This document shows, piece after piece, positions 46,744 to 55,036 of a stretch of DNA of 64,000 bases. Source of the DNA: Streptomyces sp. JB150 (GTDB taxonomy: Bacteria; Actinomycetota; Actinomycetes; Streptomycetales; Streptomycetaceae); the NCBI RefSeq assembly GCF_011193355.1, contig NZ_CP049780.1, forward strand, positions 3,671,085-3,735,084, in the 5' to 3' direction. Both the position numbers and the translations under genes were made by a program. The first letter of the stretch is position 1. Each line of letters starts with the position of its first letter. The notes beneath the pieces are model-generated. The model was not told where the DNA came from and searched no databases. It was given only the letters and a program-made list of their open reading frames with translations.

Positions 46744-48507
46744 GTGACCACGACGCAGCATCCCCCGTTCCCACCGCACGAGCCCCCGCGCGGCGCAGGC
46801 CCCGGAGGCGGTCGTCACCACGAGCGTGCCGCCGGGACGCGCCCCGGAAGTGGTCCAGGAGGCGGCCCCGGAGGCAATCCGGGACGTGACTCCGGGGGCG
46901 GCTTCCGAGGCGGGTACGGAGACGGGCCCGGATCCGGTGACGGACGTAGCCCCGGGCACGGTGACTGGTTCGGGGCCGGCGGCGGCCACAACCCCGGGCA
47001 CGGTGGCGAGTCCGGATCCGGCGGCGGCCACGGGCATGGTGGCGAGCCGGGTGCCGGTGGTGCGCCTGGACACGGCGACGGGTCCGGCTTCGGAGGCGGT
47101 CACGGTGGTGGGTCGAGCCCCGGCGGCGAGCCGAACTCGGGCGGTGGGTCCAACTCCGGAGGCGGGCACGGAGGCGGTCACGGCCATGGTGGCGGCGGTG
47201 GGCACGGGCACTCGCACAGTCATGGGCACGGACCCGCGACGCCCGTCTCCCGGCATCTGCGCAAGCTGATCGCCGCCGTCCTCATCCCCTTCGCCGCAGC
47301 CGTGGTGGTCGGACTGGCCGTGCTCTGGCCCGGCGGCGCGCCGCCACACGAGCGGACCGGGGTCGGTTTCGACCGGCAGACCCAGCACGCCACGGTCACG
47401 AGGGTCGAGAAGGTGGACTGCGGTGCGGTCAACGCCTCGGCACCGCCCCCGACCGGCGACACCTCCACCGCCGAAGGCTCCTCCGCCCAGCAGCAGGCCA
47501 ACGGCACCTGCAAGAAGGCGACCATCCGCGTCGACACCGGCGAGGACAAGGGCCGTACCTTCAACGAGATCGTCCAGCCCGACCAGTCACGGCAGCTGGA
47601 GGAGGGTCAGAAGGTGATCGTCGCCTACGAGCCCTCCGCCCCGAAGGACCTCCAGTACTCGGTCACCGACGTGAACCGCAGGCTGCCGATGGGTCTGCTC
47701 GCCGGTCTCTTCGCGCTCGCCGTCGTGGTCGTCGGGCGGCTGCGGGGCGTCATGGCGCTGATCGCGCTGGCCATCAGCTTCCTGGTGCTGAACTTCTTCG
47801 TCCTGCCGGCCATCCTGCAGGGCTCCAACCCGCTGCTGGTGGCGGTGATCGGGTCGAGCGCCATCATGCTGATCGCCCTCTACCTGTGTCACGGACTGTC
47901 GGCCCGGACATCCGTGGCAGTCCTCGGCACCCTGATCTCGCTGCTCCTGATCGGCGTGCTCGGCTCGCTGTTCATCGGCTGGGCCGCGCTCACCGGCGAC
48001 ACCGACGACAACACCGGCCTGATCCACGGGCTGTATCCGTCGATCGACATGAGCGGTCTGCTGCTCGCCGGCGTCATCATCGGTTCGCTCGGCGTCCTGG
48101 ACGATGTGACGGTCACCCAGACGTCGGCCGTCTGGGAGCTGCACGACGCCAACCCGACGATGGGCTGGCGCGGCCTGTACCGCGCGGCCATCCGGATCGG
48201 CCGCGACCACATCGCCTCCGTCGTCAACACGCTGGTCCTCGCCTACGCGGGCGCCGCCCTGCCGCTGCTGCTGCTCTTCTCGATCGCGCAGAGCAGCGTC
48301 GGCGCGGTCGCCAACAGCGAGCTGGTCGCGGAGGAGATCGTGCGCACGCTGGTGGGCTCGATCGGTCTGGTGGCCTCGGTGCCCGTCACGACGGCCCTCG
48401 CCGCTCTGGTGGTCTCGGCGGACCGCCCGGCGGCGGAGCCGGCGACGGCCGGCTCACGGACGCCGATGCCGCGCAGCGGGGGCCGGGGACGACGCCGCAA
48501 GCGGTGA
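46744..48507 (+). CDS. YibE/F family membrane protein with Gly/His-rich N-terminus
   Basis: The 587-residue protein opens with about 165 residues of Gly/Pro/Ser/His-rich sequence ending in alternating GHGHGHSHGHG. One TM helix (about 180-203), an extracytoplasmic domain (about 204-310) with two Cys (KVDCGAVNA, NGTCKKAT) and seven or so TM helices follow. The membrane part matches the YibE/YibF family (GLIHGLYPSIDMSGLLLAGVIIGSLGVLDDVTVTQTSAVWELHDANP). The function of the family is unsettled; export has been proposed. The His-rich run could bind metal. GTG 46744 is the only suitable start, without a good ribosome binding site. Confidence 0.88.
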   Translation: MTTTQHPPFPPHEPPRGAGPGGGRHHERAAGTRPGSGPGGGPGGNPGRDSGGGFRGGYGDGPGSGDGRSPGHGDWFGAGGGHNPGHGGESGSGGGHGHGGEPGAGGAPGHGDGSGFGGGHGGGSSPGGEPNSGGGSNSGGGHGGGHGHGGGGGHGHSHSHGHGPATPVSRHLRKLIAAVLIPFAAAVVVGLAVLWPGGAPPHERTGVGFDRQTQHATVTRVEKVDCGAVNASAPPPTGDTSTAEGSSAQQQANGTCKKATIRVDTGEDKGRTFNEIVQPDQSRQLEEGQKVIVAYEPSAPKDLQYSVTDVNRRLPMGLLAGLFALAVVVVGRLRGVMALIALAISFLVLNFFVLPAILQGSNPLLVAVIGSSAIMLIALYLCHGLSARTSVAVLGTLISLLLIGVLGSLFIGWAALTGDTDDNTGLIHGLYPSIDMSGLLLAGVIIGSLGVLDDVTVTQTSAVWELHDANPTMGWRGLYRAAIRIGRDHIASVVNTLVLAYAGAALPLLLLFSIAQSSVGAVANSELVAEEIVRTLVGSIGLVASVPVTTALAALVVSADRPAAEPATAGSRTPMPRSGGRGRRRKR

Positions 48508-48639
48508 CGCTGCCGGTGCCGTCCGACGGCCACCGCACGCCGGCACCCCAGCGCCCCACGTCCACCGGCCCATCGGGTCCCGGGCCACCGAGTAACCGGC
48601 CGACCGACTCCACTGCCTCACCGGCCTCCCGGGCCACAG

Positions 48640-48678
48640 ATACGTCGGTACGCCGATACGTCGGTACGCCGGTACGTC
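48640..48678. repeat. Two tandem 16-base repeats plus a partial copy
   Basis: ATACGTCGGTACGCCG occurs at 48640-48655 and 48656-48671, then GTACGTC, in the gap between the convergent YibE/F and ssgA genes. Confidence 0.85.
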
Positions 48679-48723
48679 AAAAAGCCAAGAAGAAGCGTTA
48701 CTCCACTCGAAGTACGCGCCGCC

Positions 48724-49161
48724 TCAACCTGCGCTCTGCTCCTCCGCGAGGATGCGGTCGAGCGCCTCGTCGAGGTGCGCGTCGAAGTCGGCGAGCGAGC
48801 CCTCCTGCCCCAGGGGCACCAGCTTGTCGGTGCGGTCCAGGAAGGCGACGAGCGGCGCCGACGAGGAGCGGAACAGCGCCTGGTCGGCGCCCACCTGAAG
48901 CCGGATCAGCACCTCACCCAGGGAATCGGGCTCCACGGGGGAGACCCGCACATCGCCCTCGCCGCAGGCCCGGCCCACACCGTCGATCAGCAGCTCGCGC
49001 CCGAACGCCCAAGTGACCGGCGCGTCTCCGGGCAGATGGAAGGTCAGGCGGACGGCGTAGGGATCACAGGTCTCGTACCGCAGCTCCACCGGGATGCGGA
49101 AGGAGAGTTCCTCGGAGACGAGAAAGCTCATCATGACCTCTGCCTGTACGGACTCGCGCAT
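48724..49161 (-). CDS. ssgA: Sporulation and cell division protein SsgA
   Basis: The 145-residue protein is recognised as SsgA, founding member of the actinomycete SsgA-like family that controls septum placement and morphogenesis in Streptomyces. It begins MRESVQAEVMMSFLVSEELSFRIPVELRYETCDPYAVRLTFHLPGDAPVTWAFGRELL and ends LDEALDRILAEEQSAG. SsgA stimulates sporulation-specific septation and hyphal fragmentation and acts through SsgB/FtsZ. The IclR-type activator gene ssgR is immediately upstream in the same orientation, which supports the assignment. Confidence 0.96.
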   Translation of the reverse strand: MRESVQAEVMMSFLVSEELSFRIPVELRYETCDPYAVRLTFHLPGDAPVTWAFGRELLIDGVGRACGEGDVRVSPVEPDSLGEVLIRLQVGADQALFRSSSAPLVAFLDRTDKLVPLGQEGSLADFDAHLDEALDRILAEEQSAG

Positions 49162-49260
49162 CGCCTACCCCGTCTGTTGCCGTCGATTGGCCGGGAATCA
49201 ACCGTTGAATACTGCTGGCATCTTGCTGAACGTACACAGCAGATCACAAGGAGTGAGTTT

Positions 49261-50220
49261 TCAGATACTGATAGAAAGCGGGAGCGACCCCAGAAGGCGC
49301 CCGATCTCGTTCTGCAACTGACGGGCCGCGGGCAGCAGCCGGTCGGCCTGATGACAGGGGAGTGAGATGGCCATCGTGGCCGCGGCCGCCCCCACCGTGA
49401 TCGGAATCGCCGCGCAGACCGTGCCCAGCGCGTACTCCTGACGCTCGATCACGGGTTCCATCCTGCCCACGCGTTCCAGACGCCGGAGCAGCGTTTGATT
49501 GTCACGCACCGTGTACGGAGTGAGGGACTGCACGGGATAGCGCTCCAGGTGATCGCGGCGGGCGGCCTCGTCCAGCTGGGACAGCAGACACTGGCCGATG
49601 GCGTGCGCGTGGCCGGTCTCGCGAAAGTCCGCCCACTCCTCGACCGCCGGATTGCCGGGGCTGTCGGAGACGCACACCACCTCGATCTCGCCTTCCCGGT
49701 AGATCGCGTAATACACCGGCACGCCGATCGAATCCCGCCAGCGCGCGAGTGTCTCGGCCACCGTGCTGCGACGTTTCTCCTGTGCCCCGCTGCTGCTCAG
49801 CCGCTCGGCCGCCGCGCCGAGGAAGAACAGCCCCTTTTCGCGCCGCAGATAGCCCTCGTGCACCAGGGTGCGCAGCAGGTGGTAGGTGGTCGGGAGGGCG
49901 AGGCCGGTCTCGCGGGCGAGCTGCTTGGCGGGCGCGCCGTTGTCGTGGGCGGCGACGCACTCCAGGAGGCGCATCGCGCGCTGGACCGAACCGATGAGCG
50001 TCGTCGACTGCTGTGCGGGCGGGGTCTCGGGGCGCACCCGCGGCACCGGCCGCCGGGTGGAGGACGGGGCGGTCCGCCGGGGTGCCTCGGGACTGCGCGC
50101 GGAGGAGCCGGCAGGGGTGGGCTGCTCGGGCGGCCGGACGCGCAAGGCCTGGAGGGAGGGGCCGGGGCGGGAGGCGGGGGGTGTGTGGGGACCTGCGGGT
50201 GCGGTGTCAGCCGTGGCCAA
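49261..50220 (-). CDS. ssgR: IclR-type regulator SsgR, activator of ssgA
   Basis: This is an IclR-family regulator: winged HTH (SVQRAMRLLECVAAHDNGAPAKQLARETGLALPTTYHLLRTLVHEGYLRREKG) and an effector-binding domain ending GRLLGSLPLSISI. Position directly upstream of ssgA identifies it as SsgR, known to control ssgA in S. coelicolor. The first about 70 residues are Pro/Arg-rich and poorly conserved in appearance; the start used is TTG 50220 behind GGGAG, and a shorter protein beginning nearer QSTTLIGSVQRAM is possible. Confidence 0.93.
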   Translation of the reverse strand: MATADTAPAGPHTPPASRPGPSLQALRVRPPEQPTPAGSSARSPEAPRRTAPSSTRRPVPRVRPETPPAQQSTTLIGSVQRAMRLLECVAAHDNGAPAKQLARETGLALPTTYHLLRTLVHEGYLRREKGLFFLGAAAERLSSSGAQEKRRSTVAETLARWRDSIGVPVYYAIYREGEIEVVCVSDSPGNPAVEEWADFRETGHAHAIGQCLLSQLDEAARRDHLERYPVQSLTPYTVRDNQTLLRRLERVGRMEPVIERQEYALGTVCAAIPITVGAAAATMAISLPCHQADRLLPAARQLQNEIGRLLGSLPLSISI

Positions 50221-50478
50221 GGGGTCACTCCCGGAAGCGCGAGGGGGCAGCCCGTGCGGAGAGACACGGGTGGGATGTGGGGGTGTACGCCGCTCGCGGG
50301 CTCGTCCCGCGGGGCTTCCGGACTCTATTCGTCCGTCACGGCCCGCAGCCGCCCCGCGGGGGAAACTTCCCCCGCCCGAGGGAATCGGCCATTCCTGTTA
50401 CCGGCCCCCGTCCCCCACATCTCCCTCTGTGGCCCCCACGAGCACACCGGCCCCCCGGTCACCCGGCGACGGGCGCGT

Positions 50479-50691
50479 CTACCAGTCGCTCTTCGTCGAG
50501 GATCCGGCGGTGAACTTGCGTACGACGTAGATGAGTCCGGCGACCAGTGCCACGAAGAGCAGCAGCTTGAACAGCAGTCCGATCACGAAGCCCACGACGC
50601 TCGCGATCAGACCGCCGAACACCACCAGGGCGATGACCGGCACCGCGACCCACTTCACCCACCACGGCAGCCCTGCGAAGATCTCTCGCAT
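50479..50691 (-). CDS. DUF5326 family small membrane protein
   Basis: The 70-residue protein has two closely spaced TM helices (WWVKWVAVPVIALVVFGGLIASVVGFVIGLLFKLLLFVALVAGLIYVV) and a short basic/polar tail (RKFTAGSSTKSDW). It matches the actinobacterial DUF5326 type; function is unknown. GAGGGCG precedes the ATG. Confidence 0.82.
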   Translation of the reverse strand: MREIFAGLPWWVKWVAVPVIALVVFGGLIASVVGFVIGLLFKLLLFVALVAGLIYVVRKFTAGSSTKSDW

Positions 50692-50817
50692 CGCCCTCGC
50701 CTTTCTCTCGTCTTCGATGTCCTGCCCTCGATGCTAGGTGCGCGGGCAGGCCCGGCGGGGGCCTCGCATCCCTTGTCGTCCCCTGAGCTGTCCCCTAGGG
50801 AATTCCGGGGCCCGGCC

Positions 50818-51135
50818 TCAGCTCTCGGGCGGAGAGAACACCACCAGGACCCGCAGATCCTCGCTGATGTGGTGGAACTTGTGGGGCACGCCGGCCGGGA
50901 CGTACACCACGCTGCCGCGCGCCACCTGCGTGGTCTCCATCCCGACGGTGAGCGAGGCCCGGCCGCTGACCACGAAGTACACCTCGTCCTGGCGGTGCGG
51001 TTGCTGCGGGTCGTGCTCCCCCGCGTTCAGCGCGTACAGGCCGACCGACATGTTCCGCTCACGCAGGAACTGCAGGTAGGCCCCCTCGTTGGCGGCGCGC
51101 TCCGCCTCCAGATCGTCCAGCCGGAATGCCTTCAT
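50818..51135 (-). CDS. Cupin domain protein
   Basis: This 105-residue single-domain cupin has its metal-binding motifs: HDPQQPHRQDEVYFVVSGRASL (motif 1) and GSVVYVPAGVPHKFHHI (motif 2). Cupins of this size are often small dioxygenases, isomerases or sensors; the substrate is not evident. ATG 51135 has GAGGG upstream. It is divergent from the holin-like gene. Confidence 0.88.
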   Translation of the reverse strand: MKAFRLDDLEAERAANEGAYLQFLRERNMSVGLYALNAGEHDPQQPHRQDEVYFVVSGRASLTVGMETTQVARGSVVYVPAGVPHKFHHISEDLRVLVVFSPPES

Positions 51136-51193
51136 CGTTGCGTCGCCCTCGCGCCCCTGCTCGTAGCCGTCCTGGTCTGCCACGATCAGACAC

Positions 51194-51571
51194 ATGATGA
51201 ATTTCCTAGTCAAGACGATCGCCAACGCGGGCGCCCTCGCGGTCGCCGTGTGGCTGCTCGACAAGATCACCCTCACCGGTGACGGCACCGGCAGGAAGAT
51301 CGGCACCCTGGTGCTGGTGGCGCTGATCTTCGGGCTGGTGAACGTCCTGGTCAAGCCGCTTGTGAAGCTGCTCAGCCTGCCGCTGCTCATCCTCACGCTC
51401 GGCCTGTTCACCCTGGTGGTGAACGCGCTCATGCTGCTGCTCACCTCGTGGCTGGCCGACAAGCTGGACCTGAGCTTCCACGTCGAGGGCTTCTGGACCG
51501 CCGTCCTCGGCGGCCTGATCATCTCCGTCGTGTCCTGGGCGCTCAACGTCGTCCTGCCCGACCGGGACTGA
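51194..51571 (+). CDS. Phage holin family 4-like membrane protein
   Basis: The 125-residue protein with four hydrophobic segments matches the widespread family annotated as phage holin family 4 (MMNFLVKTIANAGALAVAVWLLDKITL, LIFGLVNVLVKPLVKLLSLPLLILTLGLFTLVVNALMLLLTSWLAD). It is a chromosomal housekeeping family, not evidence of a prophage. Its stop is 5 bases before ptpA, so they are co-transcribed. Confidence 0.88.
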   Translation: MMNFLVKTIANAGALAVAVWLLDKITLTGDGTGRKIGTLVLVALIFGLVNVLVKPLVKLLSLPLLILTLGLFTLVVNALMLLLTSWLADKLDLSFHVEGFWTAVLGGLIISVVSWALNVVLPDRD

Positions 51572-51576
51572 GTGCC

Positions 51577-52068
51577 ATGACGTACCGCGTCTGCTTCGTC
51601 TGCACCGGCAACATCTGCCGCTCCCCGATGGCCGAATCCGTCTTCCGGGCCCGGGTCGAGGAGGCCGGGCTCGGCGGCCTGGTCGAGATCGACAGCGCCG
51701 GCACCGGCGGCTGGCACGAGGGTGACCCGGCCGACCCGCGCACCGTCGCCGTACTGGAGGAGCACGGGTACGACAGCGCGCACACGGCCCGCCAGTTCCA
51801 CCCCTCCTGGTTCGGGCGGCTCGACCTGGTCGTCGCCCTCGACACCGGACACGCCAAGGCGCTGCGCCGCCTCGCGCCCACCGAGGAGGACGCCCGCAAG
51901 GTCCGGCTGCTGCGCTCGTACGACCCCGCTGCGGGCGACGACCTCGACGTCCCGGACCCGTACTACGGGGCCAGGGACGGCTTCGAAGAGTGTCTTGAGA
52001 TGGTGGAGGCGGCGAGCGCCGGTCTGCTCGCCGTGGTACGGGAGCACGTGGAAGGGCAGGCGGCATGA
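51577..52068 (+). CDS. ptpA: Low molecular weight protein tyrosine phosphatase PtpA
   Basis: The 163-residue phosphatase has the active-site loop VCTGNICRSPMAES (Cx5R-S) at residues about 8-18 and the general-acid Asp in VPDPYYG. It is recognised as the PtpA known from Streptomyces, where it influences secondary metabolism. Its TGA overlaps the ATG of the next gene (ATGA), indicating translational coupling to the cystathionine lyase gene. Confidence 0.94.
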   Translation: MTYRVCFVCTGNICRSPMAESVFRARVEEAGLGGLVEIDSAGTGGWHEGDPADPRTVAVLEEHGYDSAHTARQFHPSWFGRLDLVVALDTGHAKALRRLAPTEEDARKVRLLRSYDPAAGDDLDVPDPYYGARDGFEECLEMVEAASAGLLAVVREHVEGQAA

Positions 52069-53207
52069 ACGATTCCGGACTTTTCGAGGGCGGTGACGGC
52101 ACCCGCGCGGTGCGGGCGGGGCTGCCCGAGCCGGTCAAGTACGAGCCGACCCTGCCCGGGCCGGTCTTCGCCGCGCACTTCCATCTGCCGGGCGAGCCCA
52201 CCGGGCCGTACACCTACGGCCGCGACGAGAACCCGACCTGGACGCACCTCGAGGCCGCGATCGGCGAGCTGGAGGTGCCCGGCGAGGGCGGCGTGGAGAC
52301 GCTGGTCTTCGCGTCCGGCATGGCGGCCATCTCGTCGGTGCTCTTCTCCCAGCTGCGCGCCGGGGACGCGGTCGTCCTGCCCAGCGACGGCTATCAGGTG
52401 CTGCCCCTGGTGCGGGCGCAGCTGGAGGCGTACGGGATCGAGGTGCGCACCGCGCCGACGGGCGGGGACGCCCAGCTCGACGTCCTGGACGGCGCGAAGC
52501 TGCTGTGGATCGAGAGCCCGTCCAACCCGGGCCTGGACGTCTGTGACATCCGCCGGCTCGTCGAGGCGGCCCACGCGCGTGGAGCCCTGGTCGCCGTCGA
52601 CAACACCCTCGCGACGCCACTCGGGCAGCGCCCGCTGGAGCTCGGCGCCGACTTCTCCGTCGCCAGCGGCACCAAGCAGCTCACCGGGCACGGCGATGTC
52701 CTGCTGGGCTACGTCACCGGCCGCGCGGGAGAGCCGATGACCGCCGTGCGCCGCTGGCGCAAGATCGTCGGCGCGATCCCCGGGCCGATGGAGGCCTGGC
52801 TGGCGCACCGCTCGATCGCCACGCTCCAGCTGCGCGTGGAGCGGCAGAACGCCACCGCGCTCGCGGTCGCCGAGGCGCTGCGGCAGCGCCCGGAGGTGTC
52901 CGGGCTGCGCTATCCGGGGCTGCCGGACGATCCGTCCCACAAGGTTGCCGCGCGGCAGATGCGGCGCTTCGGGTGCGTGGTGTCGTTCACGCTGCCCAGC
53001 CGCGCGCGTGCGGACCGTTTCCTGGAGGCGCTGCGGCTCGTGGACGACGCGACCAGCTTCGGCGGGGTGCGGTCCACGGCCGAGCGGCGCGGTCGCTGGG
53101 GCGGGGACGCGGTGCCGGAGGGCTTCGTCCGGCTGTCGGTCGGCGCCGAGGATCCCGAGGACCTGGTGGCAGATCTGCTGCGCGCGCTGGACGAGTCGGC
53201 ACAGTGA
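52065..53207 (+). CDS. Cystathionine gamma-lyase-type PLP enzyme
   Basis: This 380-residue Cys/Met metabolism PLP enzyme has TETLVFASGMAAISSVLFSQL-like cofactor binding (GVETLVFASGMAAIS), WIESPSNPGLDVCDI, VDNTLATPLGQRPLELGADFSVASGTKQLTGHGDVLLGYV with the PLP lysine in SGTK, and a C-terminal FGGVRSTAERRGRW. Cystathionine gamma-lyase, which makes cysteine, is the most likely activity; gamma-synthase cannot be excluded. It is coupled to ptpA. Confidence 0.9.
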   Translation: MNDSGLFEGGDGTRAVRAGLPEPVKYEPTLPGPVFAAHFHLPGEPTGPYTYGRDENPTWTHLEAAIGELEVPGEGGVETLVFASGMAAISSVLFSQLRAGDAVVLPSDGYQVLPLVRAQLEAYGIEVRTAPTGGDAQLDVLDGAKLLWIESPSNPGLDVCDIRRLVEAAHARGALVAVDNTLATPLGQRPLELGADFSVASGTKQLTGHGDVLLGYVTGRAGEPMTAVRRWRKIVGAIPGPMEAWLAHRSIATLQLRVERQNATALAVAEALRQRPEVSGLRYPGLPDDPSHKVAARQMRRFGCVVSFTLPSRARADRFLEALRLVDDATSFGGVRSTAERRGRWGGDAVPEGFVRLSVGAEDPEDLVADLLRALDESAQ

Positions 53208-53337
53208 CTCGCTGGACCCGCCAGGCGGAGTGACCGCCGGCGCGGCAGGCGGTACGGGCGGCCGTTCGGCACGCCTACTACGGGCAGTCGTCCGGCCCGC
53301 CTACCACGGGCGGCGGCTCGGCGCGTCTACGTCGAAC

Positions 53338-53376
53338 GGACGGTCCGAACCTCCCCCCTCGTGGCTCGGACCGTCC
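53338..53376 (+). terminator. 11-base inverted repeat after cystathionine lyase gene
   Basis: GGACGGTCCGA (53338-53348) and TCGGACCGTCC (53366-53376) are perfectly complementary with a 17-base loop. No T-tract follows. The 130 bases before it contain loose direct repeats of CCTACTACGGGC. Confidence 0.7.
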
Positions 53377-53523
53377 TCGGTTCCGCGCGCCAAGAACCGC
53401 TCCAACAAGGCTAGTTGACTCTCCGTCAGTGTCCAATCACGGTAGCGACAGAGACCTATCGACTTATTTATAGTGGGCCCCTGCCCGAGGGCCGGGAGGA
53501 CGGCAGGGGAAGGGGGCTTCGCC
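53377..53523 (+). promoter_or_regulatory. Promoter region of LysR gene
   Basis: An AT-rich segment (CGACTTATTTATAGTGG, about 53459-53475) is the most AT-rich patch nearby and a likely -10 region, about 50 bases upstream of the LysR start. Confidence 0.5.
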
Positions 53524-54429
53524 ATGGACCTGGCCTTGCTGCGCACCTTCGTGACGGTGCACCGGGCCGGATCCTTCACCCGCGCGGCCGCGCTGCTCGG
53601 CCTCTCCCAGCCCGCCGTCACCTCGCAGATCCGAACCCTGGAACGGCAGCTCGGCCGCCCGCTCTTCCTGCGGCAGGCGCGGGGTGTGACCCCGACATCC
53701 ATCGGCGACGAGCTCGCCCACAAGGCCGCCCCGCATCTCGACGCCCTGGTGGAGATCGCCGAGACCGGCCTCGACGACGAGTCCTCCTTACGCACCCTGC
53801 ATCTCGCGGGTCCGCCCGAGTTCACCGCGGAACGGGCCCTGCCCGCCCTGGCCGGGCTGACCGGCGAGGCAGGCCAGGGCTGCGCCTTGCGGGCCTCCTT
53901 CGGGAACGCAGAGGAGGTGCTGGAGGGGCTGGCCGCCGGGCATCACGATCTCGCCATCAGCACGGCCCGGCCACGCGGCGCCCTGCTCACCGCCACGCCG
54001 CTGTGCGACGAGGAGCACGTCCTGGTCGCCGCCCCGCGCTGGGCCGAGCGCGCCGGCTCGGGACTACCGCACGACAAGGCCGCGGCCGCCCTGAAGAACT
54101 CGCCTGTCGTCGAGGTCCACGAATCGCTGCCCTTCGTCTCCCGTTACTGGGCCTCCGTCTTCGACTCCCGCCCCGATGCCTCCGGAACCGTCATCGTCCC
54201 GGACCTGCGGGCCGTCCTGGCGTGCGCGATCGCCGGCGCCGGCATCGCCGTCCTGCCCCGCTATCTGTGTGCGGGAGCGCTGGAGCGCGGCAAGGTGGTC
54301 ACCCTGCACGAGCCGGCCGTGCCGCCACTGCGGACCTACTTCCTGGTGGTGCGCATCGGGACGCTGGCGATGCCGCACATCGCCCGGGCCCACGAGTGGC
54401 TGCAGCGAGCGGCGTCCGACTGGTGCTGA
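53524..54429 (+). CDS. LysR family transcriptional regulator with TTA codon
   Basis: This 301-residue LysR protein has an N-terminal HTH (MDLALLRTFVTVHRAGSFTRAAALLGLSQPAVTSQIRTLERQLGRPLFLRQARGVTPT) and a substrate-binding domain (LHLAGPPEFTAE, HHDLAIST, IAGAGIAVLPRYL). Leu89 is encoded by TTA (53788-53790), so translation should depend on the bldA tRNA. ATG 53524 is preferred over 53473. The target genes are unknown. Confidence 0.93.
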   Translation: MDLALLRTFVTVHRAGSFTRAAALLGLSQPAVTSQIRTLERQLGRPLFLRQARGVTPTSIGDELAHKAAPHLDALVEIAETGLDDESSLRTLHLAGPPEFTAERALPALAGLTGEAGQGCALRASFGNAEEVLEGLAAGHHDLAISTARPRGALLTATPLCDEEHVLVAAPRWAERAGSGLPHDKAAAALKNSPVVEVHESLPFVSRYWASVFDSRPDASGTVIVPDLRAVLACAIAGAGIAVLPRYLCAGALERGKVVTLHEPAVPPLRTYFLVVRIGTLAMPHIARAHEWLQRAASDWC

Positions 54430-54493
54430 GCCGCGGCACCCGAGCGACGGGCCGGCCGTCACACGATGAGCCCCATCGGTCACGTTTCGCGAT

Positions 54494-54507
54494 GTTTCAC
54501 GTGGAAC
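54494..54507. other. parS-like site (one mismatch)
   Basis: GTTTCACGTGGAAC lies 22 bases upstream of the NUDIX gene start. It breaks the dyad at one position and is a probable weaker ParB site. Confidence 0.6.
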
Positions 54508-54528
54508 CAGCGGGGCCACATTTCACCC

Positions 54529-55011
54529 ATGACCGTCCGACCCGTGGTCAAGCGCACCGCCCGTGCCGTCCTGCTGGACGGTGACGACCTGATCCTGATC
54601 AAGCGCACCAAGCCCGGTGTGGATCCCTACTGGGTGACTCCCGGGGGCGGGGTCGAACCCGAAGACCCGACCGTCGTCGATGCTCTGCACCGCGAGGTCC
54701 ACGAGGAGCTGGGCGCCAAGATCACCGATGTCGTGCCGTGTTTCGTGGACACCGTCGAGCACATCGGCGAGGACGGCGGCACGACCGGTGTGAAGGTCCA
54801 GCACTTCTTCGTCTGCCGGCTGGAGTTCATGGACCCGGCGCTGCGCCACGGCCCCGAGGTGGAGCAGCCCGCGGGCGAGTACGAGATCGTCCGGGTGCCG
54901 TTCACCCGGGTCGGTATCGCCTCCGTCCACCTGGTGCCGTTGTCGCTGCGGCACTACCTCGACGGGAACATCGAGGGCGTACGCGCCATGCACGCACCCG
55001 ATCTGGGCTGA
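54529..55011 (+). CDS. NUDIX hydrolase
   Basis: This 160-residue hydrolase is of the NUDIX family, which cleaves nucleoside diphosphates linked to other moieties. The NUDIX box is GGGVEPEDPTVVDALHREVHEELGAKI, matching Gx5Ex7REUxEExGU. The substrate cannot be inferred. ATG 54529 is chosen after the parS-like site. Confidence 0.9.
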   Translation: MTVRPVVKRTARAVLLDGDDLILIKRTKPGVDPYWVTPGGGVEPEDPTVVDALHREVHEELGAKITDVVPCFVDTVEHIGEDGGTTGVKVQHFFVCRLEFMDPALRHGPEVEQPAGEYEIVRVPFTRVGIASVHLVPLSLRHYLDGNIEGVRAMHAPDLG

Positions 55012-55036
55012 CGCCCCGAGCCCGCGCGTCCTCGGG

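Noticed and set aside
51194..51571. Holin-like gene as a prophage remnant
   Set aside because: The family is widespread in bacterial chromosomes, and the gene is in a housekeeping operon with ptpA and a cystathionine lyase.
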